This document shows, one piece after another, positions 7,734 to 15,560 of a stretch of 64,000 bases of DNA. Position 1 is the first letter of the stretch; each line of letters opens with the position of its first letter. Source of the stretch: DAOUAT01 sp964551735 (lineage in GTDB: Bacteria > Chloroflexota > Anaerolineae > CG2-30-64-16). Under the pieces are notes generated by a model. That model saw only the letters and a list, made by a program, of their open reading frames with translations, was not told the origin of the DNA and searched no databases. Position numbers and translations under genes: made by a program. The DNA lies in assembly GCA_964551735.1 (NCBI GenBank), contig CAZKEF010000017.1, positions 56,345 through 120,344 on the forward strand. The letters are read 5' to 3'.

Positions 7734-10700
7734 TCAAAAAGGGGACCCCGTCACCGGCAGCCACGCAGGCGGCGGGCTGACGTCGGCCCGGAAGCGCGGG
7801 AGCAACCGGTAGCCGCCGACCCACGGCGGGCCATCGAACGCGTACTGCCCCACCACCCCCTGCGCAACCCAGAATTCACCGAGGTTGACATACGGCCGCC
7901 GCCAGGGCAGGTCGCCGGGGAAGTAGATGCGCGCGGGGCCGCTGCCATCGTCCAACACCAGCGCCTGGCGCTCGAACTTCGTAACGCGGCCGACGATCAG
8001 CACGAGTTGGCCCTGGTGCGCCTCGCCCATGTCGCCGGTGGCGATGCGGGCAGCGATCGGGAGTTGGCCGGCGCCCAGGCGGGTCAGGTAGCCGGGGTTG
8101 GGGACCGAAAGCTCGGCCTCGCCGCGGAAGTCGCGCGTCCAGCCGGTGGCCTGCACCACGTCACCCACTGCCAGGGCCGGGTAATCGCCGCTCCGTAGGT
8201 AGACCTTGATGCCGCCGGTCGCATCCTGGAGGTAGATGGTGCGCGGGATCAGGCCGGGCGGGTAGACCACCGCGCCGGTCACCGTGACGCGCGTGTCGTC
8301 CGGCGCGGCCAGGGCCGCGGCAATGGCGGCAGCACCGGACATGGGCGGTGCGCCGCCGCCTGCGCCTGGCACAGGGGTTGGCCGCAGACGGTTGGGCTGC
8401 CCCACGGTCACGTCGCACTCCGTGGTCCAATAGCCGCCGCCGTCCACGCTGCGGCAGAAGCTGCGATCCTCGCCCGGGCCATTGGTGTACGCGAACTCGT
8501 CGGCGGTGACCCCGTCGGGCCGGCGCAGGATGACGTGGTCACGCCGGTCGCCCAGGGACAGGCCGGTGGCGCGGCGGAAGAGGAGCAGGAAGCTGCGCGG
8601 CCAGATCACGGTGCCCTGGGGGATGGTGTACGTCTTGGTGTCGTCCAGCACGGCCCACCCGCCCAGGTTGGCCGGCGCCGTGCCCGCGTGGTACAGCTCA
8701 ATCCACTCGTCGTTGAAGCTGGCCTGGCCGTTGCCATCCCAGTCTCCGGCGACCGGGTCCGGCAGAATCTCGTTCAGCGTGATGCCGGCCGGGATGGGCG
8801 TGGCCGTGGCCGTCGCGGTGGGCGTGGGGGTTGGGGTGGGCGCGATGTTCGGGCCTCCCGGCGACGGCGCGTAGGTGTCGGTCCACGCGCCGGCGCCGTC
8901 CACCGTCCGGCTGTACGAGCGGTCGGGCTGCGTCTTGCTGTAGGCGAACGCATCCACCTCGACGACATCCGGGCCCAGCAGGCGCACCGTGTCGCTGGTG
9001 TTGTTCAGTACGAGGCCGCTTTGTGCCTGAAACACCAGCAGGAACGCGCCCGGCGCCAGGGTCACGCCTGCCGGGAAGACGTAGGGGGTGCTGCCGCCGT
9101 CGGCGCTGTCGTCCAGCAGCCAGCCGGCCAGGTCTACCGCCGCCGCGCTCCGATTGTAGACCTCGATCCATTCGTCGCCAGCATCGGCTGTGCCATCCCC
9201 GTTCCAGTCCACCGCGCTGGGGGCGGGCAGGAACTCGTTCAGCCGGAGCGCATCGGGGTCGTAGATGACCGGCGTCGCGGTGGGCGTCGGCGTCGGCGCC
9301 AGGTTGGGGCCGCCCGGCGACGGTGGGTAGCTGTCCGTCCACGCGCCCGTCCCATCCACGGCCCGGCTGTAGCTGCCGTCAGGCCGCGTGGTGGTGTAGG
9401 AGAAGTCATCCACCTCCGCCCCGTCCGGGCCGAGCAGGCGGACGGTATCGGTGTCGTTGTTCAGCGCCAGGCCGCTCTGAGTGCGGTAGATGACCAGGAA
9501 GCCGCCGGGAGCCAGGGATGCGCTGGCCGGGAAGACAAACGGCTTGCTGCCGCCGTCGGCGATATCGTCCAGCGCCCAGCCGGCCAGGTTGACCGGGGTC
9601 AGGCCCAGGTTGTACAGCTCGATCCACTCATCGGCCGCGTCCGCCGTGCCGTCGCCGTCCCAGTCCACCGCGCCTGGCGCGGGCAGGAACTCGTTGAGGC
9701 GGATCGCGTCAGGGTCGTAGATGACCGGTGTCGCGGTAGGCGTCGGGGTCGGCGGGACGGTCCAGGTGGGCGTCGTGGTGGGTGTGCGCGTCGACGTCGC
9801 GGTGCGAGTCGCGGTGGGCGTGCGCGTCAGCGTCGGGGTGCGGGTCGCGGTGGGCGTGCGCGTCAGCGTCGGGGTGTAAGTCAGTGTCGGCGTGAATGTG
9901 GGTGTCGGCGCGGGAGCGATGTTTGGGCCGCCCGGTGACGGCGGGTAGGCGTCAGTCCATACGCCGGCGCCATCCACGGTCCGGCTGTAGCTGGTGTCCC
10001 GCTTGGGGCCGCTGTACGCGAAGGTGTCCACCGCGCTGCCGTCCGGGGCCAAAAGCCGCGCGGTGTCCGCGTCCTGGTTCAGCGCGACCTTGGTCTGCGA
10101 GCGGTAGAAGACCCGGAAGCCGCCCGGCGCCAGCCAGGTGTCCGCGGGAAAGACGTAGGGCTTGCTGCCGCCTTCGATGTCATCCAGCGCCCAGCCGCCC
10201 AGGTCCATCGCTTCGGCGCCCAGGTTATAGATCTCGATCCACTCATCTTCCGCATCCAGGGTCCCGTTCCCGTCCCAGTCCACGTCATAGGGGTAGGGCA
10301 AGACCTCGTTGAGGCGCACAGCGGACAGCGGGGTGGGTGGGGCCGTCGCTGCGGGTGTGCCGGTCGGCGTGGGGGTGCCCGTCACCGGCAGGACAGTCGG
10401 CGTGTGCGACAGCGTAGCCGTCGGCAAGCCGGTGGGCGTGGCGGTGTCGGTGGCCGCGGGTGTGCCGGATGGCGTGGCCGTGCCGGTCGCGGTGGGGATC
10501 GGGGTCAGGCTCGCGGTCGCCGTCGGCGTGACGGTGGGCGTGCCGGGGTGGGGAGCTGTGGGTGTATGGGTGTGTGTGGATGTCGGTGTTGGGGTCAACA
10601 TTGTGCCCGGCGCGCCCGGGTTGGGTATCGCCTGCGCCAGCCAATCGTCGCGCGTGTCGGTGTCCCGGTCGGGCGGCACGCGGGCCAGCGATTGGCCGGG

Positions 10701-11924
10701 TGCGACCGTGGGGCACGCGGGCGCAAAGGCGCTGGTGTCGCTGCCGTAGCTCATCGCGTCCACGAGCACGGCGTCGGGGGCGTATAGCCGCAGCGCATCG
10801 CCGGTGTTGCTCAGCCCGGCGCCGATGGGCCCATTCAGGTCGAGCAGGTGGCCGGTGAAGCCGGGATGGTTTTCCCGAAAGCTGGTTTCGTCCGCCACGA
10901 CGACCACATACCCGCCCGGCCCCAGGGTGAATGCGGGCAGCGCGTCCTGTGCGCCGGCGTCGCCTACGGCCCAGCCCGCGAGATCGACGGCTGCCCCTGT
11001 GGGGTTGTGGATCTCGATCCATTCCCAGTTGCTGTCCACGCCGCTCTGCACGGCGTCGTACAATACTTCGCTCAGCAGCAGACCGGGCGCCGGCGACGGA
11101 GGCAAGGTGGGGGTGGGCGTCCATGTTGGCGTGGGTGACCCGGACAGCGTCGCTGAAGGGGTCACACTGGGCGCCGCAGCAGATGTGGCCGTAGGGGTTG
11201 CGGTCGCCGATGGCGTGGGTGTGACCGGCGCTGTCGCGAGGGGAGTAAGGCTTGCCGTCGCGGTTGGCGTGGCCGTGGTGACCGCGGTCGCGGTGGGTGT
11301 CGGGGTGTGTGCAGGTGTGCGCGTGTGCGTAGATGTAGGCGCCGGCTCAGCGCCAGGCCCGCCGGGGTTGGGCGCTGCCTGGGCCGCCCAGTCGGCCGCG
11401 CTATCGGCGTCCTGGTCCACCGGCACGCGCACCAGCGATTGGCCTTCGGGGACATCGGGACATGCGGGAGCGAAGACGGTGGCGTCCGTGCCATAGCTCA
11501 TGGCGTCGATCTCCGCGCCGGCAGCATCGAGCAGCCGGACGCGATCGCCGGTGTTGCTTAGCCCGTTGCCGATGGGGCTTTCCAGGCCGACGAGGTTGCC
11601 CGTGAAGCCCGGATAGGTCTCCAGAAAGGCCGACTGAGACGAGGCGATCACCAGGAAGGCGCCCGGATTCAGGCTGAAAGCGGGGATTGTGTCGGTCGAG
11701 CCGTTGTCGCGCAGCTGCCAGCCGGACAGCGCGACGGCAGCTGCGGTCGGGTTGTGAAGCTCCACCCACTCTGCGCCGGGTTCCGTCCCGACCGGATCAT
11801 ACATGACTTCGCTGATCACCACGTGGCCCGCGGGCTGGGCGCGACCGAGGGCAGGAAGAAGCGCAATGATAAACGCACTGATGAGGACGAGCCTGATGAA
11901 CAGGTGAAACCGAGAAATGGTCAT
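7734..11924 (-). CDS. Large secreted protein with six lamin-tail domains and C-terminal OB-like domain
   Basis: 1396 residues from the ATG at 11924, chosen for the GGAAGGAGGGAG just upstream. An N-terminal signal peptide (residues 1-30, ending near LGRAQP) is followed by six lamin-tail domain repeats starting near residues 33, 280, 535, 736, 891 and 1046. Each opens with xLNE/xISEV and carries the EWIEIYN/EWVELHN core. Repeats 3-6 add a DWDGNGT-type Asp-rich loop that could bind Ca2+. Long Thr/Pro-rich linkers separate the repeats. A C-terminal region (about 1210-1310, VTVTGAVVYPPG to VVQATGWTRDF) looks like an OB-fold strand set often found beside secreted nucleases. No catalytic residues or anchor seen. 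Probably a surface or extracellular adhesive or binding protein. Confidence 0.85.
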   Translation of the reverse strand: MTISRFHLFIRLVLISAFIIALLPALGRAQPAGHVVISEVMYDPVGTEPGAEWVELHNPTAAAVALSGWQLRDNGSTDTIPAFSLNPGAFLVIASSQSAFLETYPGFTGNLVGLESPIGNGLSNTGDRVRLLDAAGAEIDAMSYGTDATVFAPACPDVPEGQSLVRVPVDQDADSAADWAAQAAPNPGGPGAEPAPTSTHTRTPAHTPTPTATAVTTATPTATASLTPLATAPVTPTPSATATPTATSAAAPSVTPSATLSGSPTPTWTPTPTLPPSPAPGLLLSEVLYDAVQSGVDSNWEWIEIHNPTGAAVDLAGWAVGDAGAQDALPAFTLGPGGYVVVVADETSFRENHPGFTGHLLDLNGPIGAGLSNTGDALRLYAPDAVLVDAMSYGSDTSAFAPACPTVAPGQSLARVPPDRDTDTRDDWLAQAIPNPGAPGTMLTPTPTSTHTHTPTAPHPGTPTVTPTATASLTPIPTATGTATPSGTPAATDTATPTGLPTATLSHTPTVLPVTGTPTPTGTPAATAPPTPLSAVRLNEVLPYPYDVDWDGNGTLDAEDEWIEIYNLGAEAMDLGGWALDDIEGGSKPYVFPADTWLAPGGFRVFYRSQTKVALNQDADTARLLAPDGSAVDTFAYSGPKRDTSYSRTVDGAGVWTDAYPPSPGGPNIAPAPTPTFTPTLTYTPTLTRTPTATRTPTLTRTPTATRTATSTRTPTTTPTWTVPPTPTPTATPVIYDPDAIRLNEFLPAPGAVDWDGDGTADAADEWIELYNLGLTPVNLAGWALDDIADGGSKPFVFPASASLAPGGFLVIYRTQSGLALNNDTDTVRLLGPDGAEVDDFSYTTTRPDGSYSRAVDGTGAWTDSYPPSPGGPNLAPTPTPTATPVIYDPDALRLNEFLPAPSAVDWNGDGTADAGDEWIEVYNRSAAAVDLAGWLLDDSADGGSTPYVFPAGVTLAPGAFLLVFQAQSGLVLNNTSDTVRLLGPDVVEVDAFAYSKTQPDRSYSRTVDGAGAWTDTYAPSPGGPNIAPTPTPTPTATATATPIPAGITLNEILPDPVAGDWDGNGQASFNDEWIELYHAGTAPANLGGWAVLDDTKTYTIPQGTVIWPRSFLLLFRRATGLSLGDRRDHVILRRPDGVTADEFAYTNGPGEDRSFCRSVDGGGYWTTECDVTVGQPNRLRPTPVPGAGGGAPPMSGAAAIAAALAAPDDTRVTVTGAVVYPPGLIPRTIYLQDATGGIKVYLRSGDYPALAVGDVVQATGWTRDFRGEAELSVPNPGYLTRLGAGQLPIAARIATGDMGEAHQGQLVLIVGRVTKFERQALVLDDGSGPARIYFPGDLPWRRPYVNLGEFWVAQGVVGQYAFDGPPWVGGYRLLPRFRADVSPPPAWLPVTGSPF

Positions 11925-11992
11925 GGTTCTCCCTCCTTCCGCGACAAAGCAGATGGCCCACACCGGGACGGAAGGGGGGAACTTCCGGGTAG

Positions 11993-12022
11993 ATTATATG
12001 CGAAGGGTCAAATCTCTGTCAA
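11993..12022 (-). promoter_or_regulatory. Consensus sigma-70 promoter of the lamin-tail gene
   Basis: TTGACA at 12017-12022 and TATAAT at 11993-11998 on the minus strand, 18-base spacer. Both hexamers match the consensus, so strong constitutive expression is likely. Confidence 0.75.
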
Positions 12023-12083
12023 GAAGACATTTTTCGGCCTGGCCTCTCAATTTGCGCCCTTTCACTGTCTGCCCGATCAAAAA

Positions 12084-12107
12084 GAGCCCGCCCATGCGGG
12101 CGAGCTC
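12084..12107 (-). terminator. Rho-independent terminator of rpoD
   Basis: GAGC-T-CGCCC / GGGCG-G-GCTC stem with GCAT loop, followed on the minus strand by TTTTTGATC. It lies 25 bp after the rpoD stop. Confidence 0.9.
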
Positions 12108-12131
12108 TCTGTATCCACAAGAATGTCCGGT

Positions 12132-13349
12132 TCAGCTCAGGTAATCGCGCAGCTTGCGGCTGCGGCTGGGGTGACGCAGCCGTCCCAACGCCTGGGCCTC
12201 GATCTGGCGGATGCGCTCGCGCGTGACCCCGAACTTCTTGCCCACCTCTTCCAGGGTGTACGAGTAGCCGTCCACCAGGCCGAAGCGGAGCTGCAGGATG
12301 CGCACCTCGCGCGGGGTCAGCGACTCGAAGATCTCGTCAATCACCTGGCGCAGCATGGTCTGTGAGGCGGAGTCGGTCGGGCTTTCGGCTTCATCGTCCT
12401 CGATGAAGTCACCCAAATAGCTATCCTCTTCCTCGCCCACCGGCATCTCCAGCGAGAGGGGCCGCTGCGACACGCGGATGATCTGCTCGACCTTGCGCGG
12501 GGGCACGCCCAGCCGGTCGGCGATCTCCTCGGTGGTGGGGTCGCGGCCCAGCTCCTGCACTAACTGGCGGCTGGTGCGGGTCAGTCGGTTGATCTGTTCG
12601 TACATATGGACCGGCACGCGGATGGTGCGGCCCTGGTCAGCGATGGCGCGCGTGACGGCCTGGCGGATCCACCAGGTGGCGTAGGTGCTGAACTTGTAGC
12701 CCCGCCGATAATCGAACTTCTTGACCGCGCGGATCAGCCCGATGTTGCCCTCCTGGATCAGGTCTAGAAACGGCACGCCGCGGCCCACGTATTTCTTGGC
12801 CACGCTCACCACCAGGCGGGAGTTGGCCTTGATCAGGTGCTCTTGCGCTGCCTGGCCATCACGCACTGCGGCCAACAGGCGGTCGCGTTCGTTCAGGTCA
12901 TCTATGCCCAGGGTCAGCCGCTGGCGGGCTTCACGGCCCCGCTCCATGCGCTTCGCGAGGCTGACCTCTTCGTCCGCGGTCAGCAGCGGCACCCGGCCGA
13001 TCTCTTTCAGGTAGAGGCTGATGGAGTCATCAATGTCGATGAGGTCCAGGTCAATGGTGGTCTCCGTCGATTCGCCACCGCTGTCTTCGGACCCTTGTTC
13101 GCCCTCATCTTCTTCCCGAAACGCGCTGACCTCGATGCCCTGTTCGAAGAGATTCGCGAACAGGTCCTCGAGTTGTTCCATGTTGGCCTCGGCTTCGGGG
13201 AAGGCGCTGAGGACGTCATCGTAGGTCACGAACCCCTGGTCGCGGCCCAGAATAACGAGTTGTTGGGTCACCTCAGTCGAGCGCCGGGCGGTCTCATCTT
13301 GAGGATCGTCGTCTAGCTGGAAGTCCAAATCGTCGTCTTGTGCGTTCAT
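12132..13349 (-). CDS. rpoD: RNA polymerase primary sigma factor
   Basis: 405 residues from the ATG at 13349 (GAGGAG nine bases upstream; a longer frame reaches 13424). The N-terminus is acidic with a short region 1.1, then region 1.2 (DSISLYLKEIGRVPLL), region 2 (LVVSVAKKYVGRG, FDYRRGYKFSTYATWWIRQA), region 3 and region 4 (LEEVGKKFGVTRERIRQIEA). The large non-conserved insert of proteobacterial RpoD is absent, so it is the compact SigA type. It directs transcription of housekeeping promoters such as the TTGACA/TATAAT ones seen in this window. It has its own promoter and terminator. Confidence 0.96.
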   Translation of the reverse strand: MNAQDDDLDFQLDDDPQDETARRSTEVTQQLVILGRDQGFVTYDDVLSAFPEAEANMEQLEDLFANLFEQGIEVSAFREEDEGEQGSEDSGGESTETTIDLDLIDIDDSISLYLKEIGRVPLLTADEEVSLAKRMERGREARQRLTLGIDDLNERDRLLAAVRDGQAAQEHLIKANSRLVVSVAKKYVGRGVPFLDLIQEGNIGLIRAVKKFDYRRGYKFSTYATWWIRQAVTRAIADQGRTIRVPVHMYEQINRLTRTSRQLVQELGRDPTTEEIADRLGVPPRKVEQIIRVSQRPLSLEMPVGEEEDSYLGDFIEDDEAESPTDSASQTMLRQVIDEIFESLTPREVRILQLRFGLVDGYSYTLEEVGKKFGVTRERIRQIEAQALGRLRHPSRSRKLRDYLS

Positions 13350-13460
13350 GCGCACGCACTCCTCTGCGCAAAAAGCCGGCGCAATGCCATGCCCTGGCTT
13401 GACCGTCCACACCCTGCCGCACACAAGGTGATAAGCGTATCAAGCGATGTTATCTCGGCC

Positions 13461-13489
13461 ATTTTATTGTAACTTTGTTAACGACATAA
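13461..13489 (-). promoter_or_regulatory. Probable rpoD promoter
   Basis: Minus strand TTATGT (13484-13489), 17-base spacer, TAAAAT (13461-13466), in an A/T-rich stretch that otherwise holds no gene (13350-13498). The -35 box is weak. Leader about 105 nt. Confidence 0.5.
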
Positions 13490-13498
13490 TTACGTGGG

Positions 13499-14449
13499 CT
13501 AAGTTACCAGTTCTTGATTAATGTGCCGGCCTGCCGTTATGGGCGTCTTGAAGTCATAAATCCCATCGTCAATGCCCCACGCAGCATCGCAACCCCTGCA
13601 AAGCAGCACCGCGGGCCCGTCCTCTGCCAGTCGGCCGCCACAGGTGGGGCAGCAAAAGAGCGGGCCCTCGGTGGCTGCGCCGGAGCCGGCGGCTTGAGCC
13701 TGCAGAAAGATGCTGGGTGTCAGTTTCCATGTCGCGCCCACGCGTTGGATTGCTCCGTCCAGCGCGGCCAGCGTTCGCGCTGGCGCCGCTCGCTTGAACA
13801 CATCGGCGCGGAAGTGTGAGACCGCCAGCCCGGCCCGGATCACGAATCCGGCGCGCTGCACCTCGGCCGTCATCCAGGCGGGATGAAAATTGAAGTTCAG
13901 GGATGCGAATTCGTAGGGCTCCAGTGCAAACGGCGACCATGTTTGCCGGTGCAGCAGGTAACGGGCGATCGCTTTGAGGTTGCGTTTGTTGGCATACTCA
14001 AGAAGATAAACGCCTCCCGGCTTGAGCGCAGTGGCCACCTGTTGTAGGGCAGCCGGCACATCCACCATGTGGTGCAGCACGCGCACGGTGATCACAGTAT
14101 CGCATGTGGCAGGACACAGGGGCAGGCGATACAAATCGGCGGCAACATAGGTGAAGCGCCCTGCCGCGCCCAGGCGCGCCTGGGCCTCGCGCAAGCCTGA
14201 CTTGGCGTAATCCAACAGCACGACCTGCTCATAGCCCGCATACAGGTCGGCCAGGCGGCCAAACCCGGCGCCGATCTCGATCAGCCGGCGGCCGCGCGGG
14301 GGCAACAGCTTGCGTATTGCAATACGCTCGGCCAGGTCCTCATAGTCTCGCCCCTGGCCTTCCCAAAATCGAGCTCGATAGCTCGTGCCTTCATAATCAC
14401 AGACCGCGTGGTCTTGCTCCAAAACGCGCTCCGTCCCTGGTTGATGCAT
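13499..14449 (-). CDS. Class I SAM-dependent methyltransferase with Trm112-like zinc-ribbon tail
   Basis: 316 residues. The SAM-binding motif I is LIEIGAGFGRLADLY near residue 56, with acidic motif II (VVLLDYAKSG) and a motif V region (CDTVITVRVLHHM). The C-terminal 50 residues carry CCPTCGGRL and CRGCDAAWGI, a four-Cys ribbon like Trm112-type domains. The substrate is not evident; such proteins methylate small molecules, lipids or tRNA partners. The ATG overlaps the outer base of a perfect parS site and there is no convincing Shine-Dalgarno sequence. It is transcribed toward rpoD but probably separately. Confidence 0.85.
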   Translation of the reverse strand: MHQPGTERVLEQDHAVCDYEGTSYRARFWEGQGRDYEDLAERIAIRKLLPPRGRRLIEIGAGFGRLADLYAGYEQVVLLDYAKSGLREAQARLGAAGRFTYVAADLYRLPLCPATCDTVITVRVLHHMVDVPAALQQVATALKPGGVYLLEYANKRNLKAIARYLLHRQTWSPFALEPYEFASLNFNFHPAWMTAEVQRAGFVIRAGLAVSHFRADVFKRAAPARTLAALDGAIQRVGATWKLTPSIFLQAQAAGSGAATEGPLFCCPTCGGRLAEDGPAVLLCRGCDAAWGIDDGIYDFKTPITAGRHINQELVT

Positions 14450-14464
14450 GTTTCACGTGAAACA
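14449..14464. promoter_or_regulatory. parS: parS site (ParB-binding centromere)
   Basis: TGTTTCACGTGAAACA, an exact match to the 16-bp palindromic parS consensus bound by chromosomal ParB. It spans the base just before and at the methyltransferase start codon. parS sites cluster near oriC, so this places the window in the origin-proximal part of the chromosome. parA and parB are not in the window. Confidence 0.9.
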
Positions 14465-14502
14465 TCCGGCAGGCGCAAGGCCTTCCTTAAATTAAGCCAA
14501 AA

Positions 14503-14523
14503 GGCGGTGGCTAACCCACCGCC
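14503..14523 (-). terminator. Rho-independent terminator after infA
   Basis: GGCGGTGG / CCACCGCC stem with a five-base loop, followed on the minus strand by TTTTGG. It lies 130 bp downstream of the infA stop; the region between carries a TATAAT-like box (near 14553) but no clear gene. Confidence 0.7.
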
Positions 14524-14654
14524 CTCTCAGGCTTGCGCTGCTGCGCCATTATTATAACACGCCCTGTCAACCCCTGGCGCGATGAAAGCAACAAAAGACG
14601 CCGCGCGATCTTCCTGCATCGGGAAGCTGCACGAAGCGCGCCCCGGCAACCGTC

Positions 14655-14894
14655 TTATGCCGGACTGCTCGGATTACGATGGCGGTAGACGATGCGCCCC
14701 TTGGTTAAGTCGTAGGGCGATAGCTCCACCCGAACCCGATCGCCAAGCAGGACGCGAATGTAATACTTGCGCATCTTGCCGGACAGGTACGCCAGGACCT
14801 CATAATCATTTTCCAGCTTCACCCGGAACGTTGTGTTAGGTAGCGCTTCAACGACCTTACCGTCCAGGGTCAGCTTATCTTCTTGCTTTGCCAT
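14655..14894 (-). CDS. infA: Translation initiation factor IF-1
   Basis: 79 residues, start ATG (MAKQEDKL) with GGAAGGTGAG upstream. The single S1/OB fold is typical: VVEALPNTTFRVKLEN, YLSGKMRKYYIRVLLGD, LSPYDLTKGRIVYR. It binds the 30S A site during initiation. It stands outside the usual ribosomal protein operon, beside rpsU, as in several non-proteobacterial genomes. Confidence 0.95.
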   Translation of the reverse strand: MAKQEDKLTLDGKVVEALPNTTFRVKLENDYEVLAYLSGKMRKYYIRVLLGDRVRVELSPYDLTKGRIVYRHRNPSSPA

Positions 14895-15028
14895 GCACAC
14901 TCACCTTCCTGCCGGCGGAGAACTGACCGATTCGACACGATTTACATCAAGGATGTGGAGACAGTTCGTTTGCTGCCCAACTGTCTCCACATGCATTTAC
15001 ACATCGATTTCCCAAAGAGGCCGCGCTT

Positions 15029-15241
15029 CTAGCGCATGCTGTCGCGTCCCTCGCGACGACGCTGAGCCTGGCGGGCCTTGCGGATCGCCTTCTGTTTCTT
15101 CAACCGGCGCAACTCGCTCGGCGGCGTGAACCAGCGCTTCTTGCGGACGGTCGGCAGGATGCGCTCCTTCATCACCTCCTTGCGGAAGCGCTTCAGCAAC
15201 GAATCCTGGGATTCGCCTGCACGTAGTGTTACGGTAGCCAT
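15029..15241 (-). CDS. rpsU: Small ribosomal subunit protein bS21
   Basis: 70 residues from ATG 15241 (GGAAGGGGGT upstream). The family signature is clear: RAGESQDSLLKRFRKEV, then a strongly basic tail (RRLKKQKAIRKARQAQRRR). It has a long leader of about 230 nt containing a hairpin (15304-15321). Confidence 0.93.
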   Translation of the reverse strand: MATVTLRAGESQDSLLKRFRKEVMKERILPTVRKKRWFTPPSELRRLKKQKAIRKARQAQRRREGRDSMR

Positions 15242-15303
15242 CTGTTTCACCCCCTTCCCGCCAACGATTAGATGTCACACGTTTGCTTCTTAACAACAGC
15301 AAA

Positions 15304-15321
15304 CCTCACCTTGCGGTGAGG
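15304..15321 (-). terminator. Hairpin in rpsU leader, attenuator or small-RNA terminator
   Basis: CCTCACC / GGTGAGG with a four-base loop, followed on the minus strand by TTTGCTGTTGTT. It lies between a strong promoter (15479-15507) and rpsU, so it may attenuate rpsU, end a small RNA of about 170 nt, or stop the operon that ends at 15561. Confidence 0.55.
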
Positions 15322-15478
15322 CCCAAACGCTGCACTTGCCTGCCACAACCCATGACGCATCGGACGGGAAGCTCACCTGCCGTGCTTCGCCGGACCGGCG
15401 TCGTTACCGTATGATCGTTTCATTCAGGCCATGCGCGCTCCTGTCTCAGGAAACGTGTTTGTTCCTAGGGCCATGTGA

Positions 15479-15507
15479 AGTATAGCGTAAACTGAGATGG
15501 CTGTCAA
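15479..15507 (-). promoter_or_regulatory. Strong sigma-70 promoter upstream of rpsU
   Basis: Minus strand TTGACA (15502-15507), exactly 17 bases, TATACT (15479-15484). Start predicted near 15472. No gene lies between it and rpsU (15242-15478 otherwise holds only the hairpin at 15304-15321). Confidence 0.8.
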
Positions 15508-15560
15508 AAAGCCTCGTCCAGGTGCTTTGACGTGGCCGGCCGCCACGCTCGAGGCGGAGG

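Noticed and set aside
8482..11496. Long plus-strand frames opposite the lamin-tail gene
   Set aside because: They are Val/Gly/Arg-rich mirror images of Thr/Pro-rich repeats, with no ribosome sites or family motifs.
12111..12125. DnaA-box-like TGTATCCACAA near rpoD
   Set aside because: Single, imperfect, no cluster of boxes or A/T-rich unwinding region, so no oriC is claimed despite parS nearby.
13350..15560. tRNA or rRNA genes in the housekeeping intergenic gaps
   Set aside because: No cloverleaf or rRNA sequence could be found in the gaps 13350-13498, 14465-14654 and 15242-15560.
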